This document shows, piece after piece, positions 1 to 7,573 of a stretch of DNA of 64,000 nt; the stretch's first letter is position 1; the number at the start of each line of letters is the position of its first letter. Below the pieces are notes generated by a model. It did not search any database, had not been told where the DNA came from, and was given only the letters and a program-made list of their open reading frames with translations. This DNA is from Adhaeribacter aquaticus DSM 16391 (GTDB lineage Bacteria; Bacteroidota; Bacteroidia; Cytophagales; Hymenobacteraceae): contig NZ_KI421517.1 of assembly GCF_000473365.1 (NCBI RefSeq), forward strand, positions 186,001 to 250,000. The letters run 5' to 3'. The translations under genes were made by a program, and so were the position numbers.

Positions 1-167
1 GCATCATTAAAACTCCCAAAGACCGTTTAGTGGTGGTACAAGGCATGGATAACTTTATTGTTGCCGAATACGGTAATGTATTAATGATCTGCAAAAAAGA
101 TGAAGAACAAAGAGTTAAGGACTTTGTGGCTGATGTAAAGACCAACAAAGGAAATGGCTATAATTAA
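1..167 (+). CDS. Mannose-1-phosphate guanylyltransferase, C-terminal end (partial)
   Basis: Only the last 54 codons are inside the window; the gene begins upstream. The readable peptide contains DRLVVVQGMDNFIVAEYGNV followed by LMICKKDEEQRVKDFV, which resembles the C-terminal end of Bacteroidota mannose-1-phosphate guanylyltransferases, the enzymes that make GDP-mannose from GTP and mannose-1-phosphate for surface glycans. The stop codon TAA lies at 165-167, a few bases before a long palindromic terminator shared with rlmB. The catalytic N-terminal domain is not visible, so the call rests on the tail alone. Confidence 0.72.
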   Translation, partial: IIKTPKDRLVVVQGMDNFIVAEYGNVLMICKKDEEQRVKDFVADVKTNKGNGYN

Positions 168-178
168 AGCTTAAAAAC

Positions 179-237
179 AGCTGAAACAAAATAAGAAAGG
201 GCCGGGTATACCGGCCCTTTCTTATTTTGTTTCAGCT
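179..237. terminator. Bidirectional terminator, 27-bp perfect arms
   Basis: Arms 179-205 and 211-237 are perfect reverse complements around a 5-base loop. A G+C core (GGGCCGG) is flanked by A-rich and T-rich stretches, so it can end the guanylyltransferase mRNA on plus and rlmB on minus. The palindrome continues beyond the U-tract and contains the last codons and stop of rlmB. Confidence 0.88.
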
Positions 238-1031
238 AATCGTTGCCTTAGTACTTCAAAAAGCATAATGCCGCTGGCCACCGACACATTTAACGAACTG
301 ATTTGTCCGATCATTGGAATTTTAACCCGCACATCGGCTTTCTTTAAGTACTCCGGTGAAATTCCATCTTCCTCACTACCCATTAAAATAGCCGTAGGTC
401 CGGTAAAATCTAATTGAGACGAAGTAATATCGGTATCGCTTTTTTCTGTACAAGCTACAATCTGAATACCAGACTGCTGTAAAAAATGTAGCGTATCCTT
501 TAAATTATTTTCCCGGCAAACCGGAATTACATTTAGCGCTCCTGCCGATGTTTTTAAAGCATCTCCGTTTACCTGAGCGGCTCCTCTACTCGGAATTACA
601 ATAGCATCTACTCCCAAGCACTCTGCATTGCGGGCAATGGCACCAAAATTCCGGACATCAGTTATCCGATCCAAAATCAATAATAAGGGCACCTTACCTT
701 TTTCATAAATATCAGCCACAATATTATCCAGCGGCATATAGGTAATAGCAGCTAAATAAGCTATCGCCCCCTGGTGGTTTTTACGGGTAAGTGTATCCAG
801 CTTTTCAGGTGGCACCAAAGCTACCGGTACGTTAGCACGATGGGCCAGTTCTGTTATATCCTGGGTTATGCTGTTTTTCTGACCTTTTTGCAAGTAAATG
901 CGCTCCAATCCTTTGCCAGCATTTAATGCTTCCAGAATGGGCCGTAAGCCAAAAATCATTTCAATTTTTTCGGCACTCTCACTACGTGGTGCCCTAAAAT
1001 TTACTCCTCTTGAATAATTCCTTTTCTCCAT
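222..1031 (-). CDS. rlmB: 23S rRNA (guanosine-2'-O)-methyltransferase RlmB / TrmH family
   Basis: A SPOUT-class RNA 2'-O-ribose methyltransferase; RlmB methylates a guanosine in the peptidyl-transferase region of 23S rRNA using S-adenosylmethionine. The N-terminal 100 residues look like the L30e-like substrate-binding domain (IFGLRPILEAL near the start). The catalytic half shows the three SpoU motifs: NFGAIARNAECLG (motif 1, with Asn and Arg), ILMGSEEDGIS (motif 2) and LNVSVASGIMLFE (motif 3), which form the trefoil knot. I chose the ATG at 1031 (MEKRNYSRG); an in-frame ATG at 1052 would add seven residues and deepen the overlap with the upstream GWxTD gene. Its stop codon sits inside the terminator arm. 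Another TrmH-family specificity cannot be excluded. Confidence 0.9.
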   Translation of the reverse strand: MEKRNYSRGVNFRAPRSESAEKIEMIFGLRPILEALNAGKGLERIYLQKGQKNSITQDITELAHRANVPVALVPPEKLDTLTRKNHQGAIAYLAAITYMPLDNIVADIYEKGKVPLLLILDRITDVRNFGAIARNAECLGVDAIVIPSRGAAQVNGDALKTSAGALNVIPVCRENNLKDTLHFLQQSGIQIVACTEKSDTDITSSQLDFTGPTAILMGSEEDGISPEYLKKADVRVKIPMIGQISSLNVSVASGIMLFEVLRQRLAETK

Positions 1032-2218
1032 TTTTCGACGGTGCTGTACCATACAAACTCATAATCCGGACGCCGAACCAGTTCGTAATGATTTTCTGTA
1101 AAGGTATTGGGTTTTTTAATGAAATTAAATTTTAATTCTGTACCCCTTGATTGTCTGCGGGTATACGTCCACTCCTCAACATTAAGCCGATTATTGACTA
1201 TATCTGGTTTACCAAAAATTATGTACATCATGCCTCTATCCGACAACCAACCAGCCTTGTGCGATGAGAAAAACTGATTTGCTTCTTCTACCCGCGTGTA
1301 AAACACCTTAATTAGCCGCTTAGCCAAATTTTTATCTTGTTGAGCAATATCTAACCAAAAACGATCCAGGGCCTTTTTAGGTTCTGAGGCTTTATATAAC
1401 TTCTCGCGTTCGGCGGCACTGGTCATATACACCAACGGCTCAATTAATTCTTTGGCCGTATTTAAAAAAGGAAAGTTATTTTCCCCAACCAACAGACCTT
1501 TGCTATCGGCTCCATTTCCAATTAAATATAAACCCGCATTATGTAAACTAATAATGGTATCAACGGGTGCTTCAGTAGCTTGAATAATGTCCATAGTAGG
1601 CGCAACGACCTTACCCGTTAATGAAAAAGGAGGAATGGCCGGCCCAAATTCTGCCGCATATTGTTTTACTTGAATGCTGTTATTGTCACTTGAACCTTCT
1701 ATTCTAAAACTCTCCGAGTTATTGACATATTGCCGGAACAATGGGATGGCAGTAGCTGGTCCTGAAAAATAGAACTTCTGATTTAAGGTACCTTTGGATA
1801 AAGGAACTTTAAAATATAATATATCTTTTTCGTCAGTGCTGTGTTTTAGCTGCAAGTTTACTACTCCCGGAGGTATAAAGTTTATTACCGGAATGGTAAA
1901 ACTAATCCAGTAATAACTTTCTTCTGATTTTAACCGACTGAAAAAATCAGCTACTGTATCCTGCCGAATAACTTCAGATTTTACATTATTAGTAGTTAAT
2001 TTATAAGAGAGTTTTACCTGAGATTTTGGCGTGTTCTGGAAAAGTGTTAGATCAGCAAATTTCAGGAATATCCGCAAGCTATCGCCTTCTGCCTTGGTAT
2101 CATAGGCTATATTGGTGGCATGGCTATAAATAAAATCAACGCTTTGCTGATAAAGGGCCTGCCTGGGAATACAAGCAGAAAATACAACAAATAAGAAAGG
2201 TAAAATAGTATGCTTCAT
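1001..2218 (-). CDS. GWxTD domain-containing lipoprotein
   Basis: A 405-residue envelope protein. The N-terminus is a lipoprotein signal (hydrophobic stretch ending in FSAC, Cys at about residue 16). The C-terminal third carries the domain named after its GWxTD signature, here GWLSDRGMMYIIFGKPD near residue 323, so the usual Thr is Ser. The domain is common in Bacteroidota and of unclear biochemical function. The middle part looks like beta-sandwich material but I recognise no named domain. The 3' end overlaps the start of rlmB by 31 bp, which suggests coupled translation. The gene lies about 110 bp downstream of the DUF2723 gene and is separated from it by a terminator. Confidence 0.85.
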   Translation of the reverse strand: MKHTILPFLFVVFSACIPRQALYQQSVDFIYSHATNIAYDTKAEGDSLRIFLKFADLTLFQNTPKSQVKLSYKLTTNNVKSEVIRQDTVADFFSRLKSEESYYWISFTIPVINFIPPGVVNLQLKHSTDEKDILYFKVPLSKGTLNQKFYFSGPATAIPLFRQYVNNSESFRIEGSSDNNSIQVKQYAAEFGPAIPPFSLTGKVVAPTMDIIQATEAPVDTIISLHNAGLYLIGNGADSKGLLVGENNFPFLNTAKELIEPLVYMTSAAEREKLYKASEPKKALDRFWLDIAQQDKNLAKRLIKVFYTRVEEANQFFSSHKAGWLSDRGMMYIIFGKPDIVNNRLNVEEWTYTRRQSRGTELKFNFIKKPNTFTENHYELVRRPDYEFVWYSTVEKWRKGIIQEE

Positions 2219-2285
2219 TTAATTTACCAATGTTATTCCTCAGTATTTAATCTTTTATCTAACATACGATTTTAAGAGCCGCTTT

Positions 2286-2330
2286 AGCATAAAAAAAGCC
2301 GGTTCTTATTAGACCGGCTTTTTTTATGCT
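2286..2330 (-). terminator. Terminator after the DUF2723 gene, 18-bp perfect arms
   Basis: Arms 2286-2303 and 2313-2330 are perfect reverse complements with a 9-base loop. The GC core (AGCCGGT) is flanked by a run of seven A on one side and seven T on the other. It starts directly at the base after the DUF2723 stop codon. Confidence 0.88.
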
Positions 2331-5297
2331 TTATCTGTTGCCGTAATACTTCATAAAAATCTGCTCTAACTCAGCTGATTTTTCTTTTAAGTTTAGGGCT
2401 CGGGAAGCTAGTACAAGCTGCTGCAAAATCATAAAGTTGGTTTGCAGTTCCCGCTCAAATAATTGTCCGTTAGAAATGCTGGTATAATAAGCCAATGCTT
2501 TAGTAGAACGATCAGCCATAACATTTAAAATCTCCATGGCTCTTTTCTCATCGCCTACCATCATTAAAGGCTCAATAAATTGCGGCGTATAGTAATCGTA
2601 CGGAATAGATTTATCCGGCATTACCGTAAAGCAATGATCCATTACTTTTTTGGCTGTGGCCTTGTCGCCGTCCATTAAATAAGCAGTTGCTAAACGATAA
2701 AATTTTTCCCGGGTATTTGGCGGCAGTTGACTAATGTAACTTTCATCATAAAAAATGTTAGGGTTATCTAAATTGCGCCAGCTAAACTGAGTCATCATGT
2801 TATGGTACATGAGGCCTTTGTGCACATATCCTTCTGCTTCCTGATCAGGGTTTTTCACCGGTACTATCCGGAAAGCTAATCCTTCCAGCTGGAAGTACGG
2901 TGTTAAGTTTAAATAATCAGAAGAGCTAACCGTAGACGAGAAATAAACAGGTCGTTCCCAATTGTTGGTGGCTAAAATGTCCAGGATAATTAAATGCTTT
3001 TTCTCCAGACCTGATTTACCAACATTCCATTCCAATTGATCTACAATTTGCTCCTGCCGATCTTTGGGAACAGCATTATATTTGATAACCGCTTCTTTAT
3101 CTACTGGTAAAATAAAGTTCTTAGTTGGGAAAGATAAAAATGGTTTAGCATTCTGAGCAGCTACCTGTAATACCTGGTGATTTTGTTTAACTAAACTAAT
3201 GTACTGCTTTAAATCCATTCCGGCTTTTACCTGAGCCCGCTCTACATATGGCAGATAATCGTTTGTACCCTGGCGGTAGTTTTCATTTTCCAGCGAAATA
3301 GGCAGTGGTTCAGATTTATAAGACTGTCGCTTCATTTGGTCAACGTACCAATCGGTATTTAAATAACTTAGTACGGCTACCCTAACATCTGTCCGGAAAC
3401 CTTCTACCTCCTGCGCATACCATAAAGGGAAGGTATCGTTATCTCCATTAGTAAATAAAATAGCATTCGGTGCACAGGAGCTTAACAAGTTCTTTGCCGA
3501 GTCAATAGAATTATACCGGTTAGACCGGTCGTGATCGTCCCACCCCTGTGCCGCCATAACAGCCGGAACACTTAAACAAAGTAGAGTTACCAAAGCAGCT
3601 CGTGCCACATCTGCTTTAATAAATCTTTTCAGGAATTCTGCTAATCCCAGTACACCTAAACCAATCCAAATAGCAAAAGCATAGAAGGAGCCTGCAAAGG
3701 TATAATCCCGTTCTCTTGGCTCTATTGGCGGCTGATTTAAATATAAAGCGATAGCAATACCGGTAAAAAAGAATAACAAACCTACAATAAATGCATCACG
3801 TTCGCTTTTTCTGATTTGATAAATCAAACCAATAATACCCAAAAGCAAAGGCAACATGTAAAAATTATTGCGCGCTTTGCTATTGGCAATTCTTTCCGGC
3901 AAATTCTTTGTCGATTCTGATAACCAGATGATACCTGAATTTTGAACGTCACTTTCTCTTCCTACAAAATTCCAAAGAAAATACCGCCAATACATGTGCC
4001 CTAATTGATACCGAAACAGGAAGGATAAATTTTCGCCCATTGTAGGCTTTCGATTCTCCTGAATAGAAACCCACTTTTTATACTCTTGTATATGTTGCGG
4101 CTGATTACTGTAAATCCGGGGCAGCAAAGCCATATCCTTCGGATCATAGATAGGCTTTGGCGATCCTTCAACAGCTTCGTACTTCTCTTTTCCTTTAATA
4201 TATCGTGGCGGGCCTGGCTCCTGATCAATAACCTCAGCCGTAAATTGTGGTCCATATAGCAAAGGCCTATCGCCGTACTGCTCCCGTTTCAGGTAAGAAA
4301 CAAAGTTTACAATATTACCTGGGTCATTTTCATCAATAGTAGGATCATACCCAGACCGGATGGGTATGATTAAATAAGAAGAATACCCAATTAGTATAAA
4401 TACCAGACAAAGTAAGGCTGTATTTAAGTAGCGGTTGCTGTGCTTGAAAGAATAACGGAACCCGAAAACAATAACCGTAATAAATAATAAGAGAAAAATA
4501 ATAATACCGCTACCAAATGGTAAACCAATATTATTAATAAAAAACACCTCAAAATTACCAGCTATGGAAGGCAAGCCAGGAATGATACCCCAGAGAATTA
4601 TACCTACAATTACAGCACTTATAATAAAAGTTAAAAGGGCGCCCTTACGAGATGGTTTCTGCTGTCTGCGGTAATAAAATATAAATGCTAATGCCGGAAT
4701 TGCTAATAGATTTAATAAATGGACCCCAATAGATAAACCCACCATATAAGCAATTAAGATCAACCATTTATCAGAAGACACCTCTTCGGAACGGCCTTCC
4801 CAGCGTAGCATAGCCCAAAAGACAAAAGCCGTAAAAAAGGAAGACATCCCGTAAACTTCTGCTTCTACCGCCGAAAACCAGAAAGAATCGCTAAAAGTAA
4901 AGGCTAATGCACCTACAAATCCACTACCCAGTATTAACAGAGCTTGACCGGTAGTTAGCGTGGTGGCAGCACCTTTAAGTATAATTTTTTTAGCTAGAAT
5001 AGTAATGGTCCAAAACAGGAACAATACGGTTCCCGCACTTACTAAAGCTGATAAAAAGTTTACTAAAGGCGCAACCAGCAAAACGTTATCGCCGGCAAAC
5101 ATGGAAAAAATCCGGCCAATTAGTAAATACAAAGGCGCCCCGGGCGGATGCGGTACCAGCAATTTATAGGAGCAGGCAATAAACTCCCCGGCATCCCAAA
5201 AACTAGCAGTAGGTTCTAGCGTACTTCCGTAAACTACAGTCGAAATAATAAATACTACCCAACCAACAATGTTATTCAGTCTATTATAATTACTCAT
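2331..5297 (-). CDS. DUF2723 family membrane glycosyltransferase (GT117-like, protein O-mannosyltransferase-like)
   Basis: A 988-residue polytopic membrane protein. Roughly the first 560 residues contain about a dozen hydrophobic helices; the remainder is soluble and probably periplasmic. Near the N-terminus is the FWDAGEFIACSYKL segment followed by HPPGAPLYLLIGR, the conserved core of DUF2723 in which the acidic DxGE-type residues are presumed catalytic as in GT-C enzymes. The C-terminal part has NAILFTNGDNDTFPLWYAQ, also typical. The human relative TMEM260 is an O-mannosyltransferase, so a lipid-linked-sugar transferase acting on exported proteins is likely, but donor and acceptor here are not shown. 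The gene stands alone between two terminators. Confidence 0.86.
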   Translation of the reverse strand: MSNYNRLNNIVGWVVFIISTVVYGSTLEPTASFWDAGEFIACSYKLLVPHPPGAPLYLLIGRIFSMFAGDNVLLVAPLVNFLSALVSAGTVLFLFWTITILAKKIILKGAATTLTTGQALLILGSGFVGALAFTFSDSFWFSAVEAEVYGMSSFFTAFVFWAMLRWEGRSEEVSSDKWLILIAYMVGLSIGVHLLNLLAIPALAFIFYYRRQQKPSRKGALLTFIISAVIVGIILWGIIPGLPSIAGNFEVFFINNIGLPFGSGIIIFLLLFITVIVFGFRYSFKHSNRYLNTALLCLVFILIGYSSYLIIPIRSGYDPTIDENDPGNIVNFVSYLKREQYGDRPLLYGPQFTAEVIDQEPGPPRYIKGKEKYEAVEGSPKPIYDPKDMALLPRIYSNQPQHIQEYKKWVSIQENRKPTMGENLSFLFRYQLGHMYWRYFLWNFVGRESDVQNSGIIWLSESTKNLPERIANSKARNNFYMLPLLLGIIGLIYQIRKSERDAFIVGLLFFFTGIAIALYLNQPPIEPRERDYTFAGSFYAFAIWIGLGVLGLAEFLKRFIKADVARAALVTLLCLSVPAVMAAQGWDDHDRSNRYNSIDSAKNLLSSCAPNAILFTNGDNDTFPLWYAQEVEGFRTDVRVAVLSYLNTDWYVDQMKRQSYKSEPLPISLENENYRQGTNDYLPYVERAQVKAGMDLKQYISLVKQNHQVLQVAAQNAKPFLSFPTKNFILPVDKEAVIKYNAVPKDRQEQIVDQLEWNVGKSGLEKKHLIILDILATNNWERPVYFSSTVSSSDYLNLTPYFQLEGLAFRIVPVKNPDQEAEGYVHKGLMYHNMMTQFSWRNLDNPNIFYDESYISQLPPNTREKFYRLATAYLMDGDKATAKKVMDHCFTVMPDKSIPYDYYTPQFIEPLMMVGDEKRAMEILNVMADRSTKALAYYTSISNGQLFERELQTNFMILQQLVLASRALNLKEKSAELEQIFMKYYGNR

Positions 5298-5375
5298 AAA
5301 AGAATTTCAAAATAATTCCCGAAATTAAGAAAATTACTTTTTATACAAGAAAGGCCTTAAAATTTATTCAAAAAA

Positions 5376-5401
5376 ATAGCCGGCCTAAAGAGGTCGGCTA
5401 T
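5376..5401 (-). terminator. Terminator after the T9SS cargo gene
   Basis: Arms 5376-5386 and 5391-5401 pair with one G:T wobble and a 4-base loop. On the minus strand the hairpin is followed by a run of T, so it ends the T9SS gene just before the DUF2723 start region. Confidence 0.75.
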
Positions 5402-5422
5402 ATATAATAAGTTCTGATTTTG

Positions 5423-6028
5423 TTATTGCTGCAGGATTAAACGTTTGGTCTCTACCATCTTATCATTAACTAATAAGCTATAGAAATAAACACCAGCCGG
5501 ATAGGCAGATAAATCAACAGTAATGTCTGAATTATGACCGGTTTCCGGGACTTTAATAGTTTTAATAACCTGACCAATAGTATTAGAAACCGTTATTTTA
5601 TATATAGCATCCGTTGCCTGAGCCAGAGAAATAGTTATTTTTCCTTTAGACGGATTTGGATAAGCATTAAGTGATGGCTTAAACTTTCCCTCATCCCATG
5701 CCATAGCAGAATTAATCATATTGATACCCACCATAGAATTGGAAGAAGAATTAGCCGTAAAATTATTATAAGGATAATATTTAGGCAGCGTTAAACTCTT
5801 AGACAAACTTTTATGCAAAACCGACCATTCTAAACCAGATTTATAAGTGGAAGCAAACTTAGTAACAGACTTCCCTATCCACATAGTTAAATCGTTTTGA
5901 GTAACAACTGGAGTTTTGGGTATATATACTCCATCATTGCTAGTACCAAACTTTTTTGTAGCTCCGTATCCAGAAAAATAAGCAACCAAAAGTGTAACAG
6001 CAAGCAAATGTTTTGTAAAAGTCTTCAT
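5423..6028 (-). CDS. Small secreted protein with T9SS type A sorting domain
   Basis: A 201-residue protein with an N-terminal Sec signal peptide (MKTFTKHLLAVTLLVAYFSG) and a C-terminal type A sorting domain of about 80 residues: NAYPNPSKGKITISL at its start, IGQVIKTIKV in the middle, SAYPAGVYFYSLLVND near the end, and the basic tail KRLILQQ. These tails send proteins through the type IX secretion system, where they are clipped and the cargo is released or fixed to the surface. The middle 100 residues match no domain I know and are rich in Ser, Asn and Tyr. I chose the ATG at 6028; an in-frame ATG at 6082 would put 18 extra residues in front of a good signal peptide. It is monocistronic. Confidence 0.85.
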   Translation of the reverse strand: MKTFTKHLLAVTLLVAYFSGYGATKKFGTSNDGVYIPKTPVVTQNDLTMWIGKSVTKFASTYKSGLEWSVLHKSLSKSLTLPKYYPYNNFTANSSSNSMVGINMINSAMAWDEGKFKPSLNAYPNPSKGKITISLAQATDAIYKITVSNTIGQVIKTIKVPETGHNSDITVDLSAYPAGVYFYSLLVNDKMVETKRLILQQ

Positions 6029-6319
6029 ATCATATACTTTAGTATGCACACACGGGCTCTTTCTAAAAGGCCAAATATACATTTTTTTTTATTTTTTATA
6101 ATAAATTACCGGGAAATATTTTCGATTAGTTAAGCTGCACTACAGAAAGGCACTTTTACTATCTCAATTACTTGAAAATAGTAACAAATACCATACCTAA
6201 TTTAAAAACAAACATAAGCTTTTAAAAAAGGTGAAGTAAATAAGTGAAAACTACCAGATACTAAAAATATTTAAGATACCACCACAATAGTATATGGTTA
6301 AGCATAATTCCTGCTTACT

Positions 6320-7087
6320 TTAGATAATGTAGCTTAATTCTTTAAAATTAAAATACTTTACCTCTTCGTTAATTTGTAAACCAAGCTGCCCCTGTTCATT
6401 TACTCCTAATATTTTACCTAAAAAGATTTCATCATCTTTTTTATAAAAATAATTTTCCTGGTACCGGAATAAATTTTGAAAGTAATCGAATCGTAATTTC
6501 TCCATTTTACCTTCCTTGAGCAACAAATAACGGGCCTCAATAAATTCCAATAACTTTTCTATAGTATAGCCTAGGTTATATTGTTTATCGGTGATTTTGG
6601 CTAAGGATGTGGCATTAGGATAAGCAAAAGAAATCTGATTTATATTTAAACCAATTCCAATGATACTTTGTTGTAAAAAATGACCGCTAATAGTATTTTC
6701 TATCAGTATACCCCCAAGCTTATAATTTCCGTAATATATATCGTTTGGCCATTTTACCTTAACATTTCCTGGTAATTCCGGTAAAAATTGTTTAGAAAAA
6801 TCTAATACAGCCAGAGCTACACTAATATTAAGGTAAAACTGAAAATTTAGGTTTAAGAAGTTTGGTTTAAGAATAACTGAAAGGGTAATATTCTGGCCTG
6901 GCGCTGCCTCCCAGGAATTACCCCGCTGGCCCCGACCTTGGGTTTGCCTGTCGGTTATTACGACACAGCCTTCTGTGGCTTTATTTTTGATAATAAGTTC
7001 GTGGGCTACACTATTAGTGGAGTCACATTCTGGCAAATATACCAGCTGATGTCCAGTAAAAAGGGTTGAGGGCGCTATATTGTGCAA
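6320..7087 (-). CDS. birA: Biotin--[acetyl-CoA-carboxylase] ligase
   Basis: Biotin protein ligase activates biotin with ATP and attaches it to the lysine of biotin carboxyl carrier proteins. The 255-residue length and the first residues (YLPECDSTNSVAHELI) show the catalytic domain only: the N-terminal DNA-binding helix-turn-helix of the E. coli-type repressor is missing. Signature motifs are GRGQRGNSWEA (biotinyl-AMP loop), KWPNDIYY with the catalytic Lys, and KLGGILIEN. The SH3-like C-terminal domain follows. The gene diverges from rsfS with only 40 bp between starts, and a TAnnTTTG element lies about 23 bp upstream. Confidence 0.93.
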   Translation of the reverse strand: MHNIAPSTLFTGHQLVYLPECDSTNSVAHELIIKNKATEGCVVITDRQTQGRGQRGNSWEAAPGQNITLSVILKPNFLNLNFQFYLNISVALAVLDFSKQFLPELPGNVKVKWPNDIYYGNYKLGGILIENTISGHFLQQSIIGIGLNINQISFAYPNATSLAKITDKQYNLGYTIEKLLEFIEARYLLLKEGKMEKLRFDYFQNLFRYQENYFYKKDDEIFLGKILGVNEQGQLGLQINEEVKYFNFKELSYII

Positions 7088-7109
7088 AGAATTTTATAAT
7101 ATTGTGTTT

Positions 7110-7117
7110 CAAATTTA
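7110..7117 (-). promoter_or_regulatory. Putative -7 promoter element for birA
   Basis: Read on minus it is TAAATTTG, matching the Bacteroidota -7 consensus TAnnTTTG, 22 bp before the birA start. No convincing -33 element is seen. Confidence 0.4.
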
Positions 7118-7127
7118 GTTATACCAA

Positions 7128-7508
7128 ATGAAAAAAACGAAGATTAAAGGCAATTCAGACATATTGGCAGAGCTTATAGTGAAAGGAATGCAGGAAAAGA
7201 AAGCATCTGACATTTGTGTTATTGACCTTAAATCCTTAAATAACGCTGTTTCTGATTATTTTGTAATTAGTTCAGCAAATTCCGACACCCAGCTGGATGC
7301 AATTGCCCGTTCTGTGGAAGAGGAAGTATTTAAAATTACTCAGCAAAATCCTTGGCAAAGTGAAGGCCGTACAAATAAAGAATGGATTTTATTGGATTAC
7401 GTAGATGTGGTGGTACATATCTTCCTGAAAGATAAGCGTCAGTTTTATGCTTTAGAAGAACTTTGGGGCGATGCACCAGTACGTTTTATCGAATCCGATA
7501 CCCAATAA
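7128..7508 (+). CDS. rsfS: Ribosome silencing factor RsfS
   Basis: RsfS (formerly Iojap/YbeB) binds ribosomal protein L14 on the large subunit and blocks subunit joining, slowing translation under starvation. The 126-residue protein shows the family signature: KKASDICVIDLKSLNNAVSDYFVI, then SANSDTQLDAIARSVEEEV, SEGRTNKEWILLDYVDVVVHIF and the C-terminal YALEELWGDAPV. The length and motifs are complete. It is followed 65 bp later by ftsH, an order common in Bacteroidota, so co-transcription is likely. Confidence 0.94.
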   Translation: MKKTKIKGNSDILAELIVKGMQEKKASDICVIDLKSLNNAVSDYFVISSANSDTQLDAIARSVEEEVFKITQQNPWQSEGRTNKEWILLDYVDVVVHIFLKDKRQFYALEELWGDAPVRFIESDTQ

Positions 7509-7573
7509 ATCTTTGTTTCGTATCTCAACATTTTGAGCTTAAACCTGTTTAAATCTATTGAAAATTAATATTC

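Noticed and set aside
4001-4255. 84-codon frame inside the DUF2723 gene
   Set aside because: Same-strand alternative frame within a clearly coding region, with no own signals.
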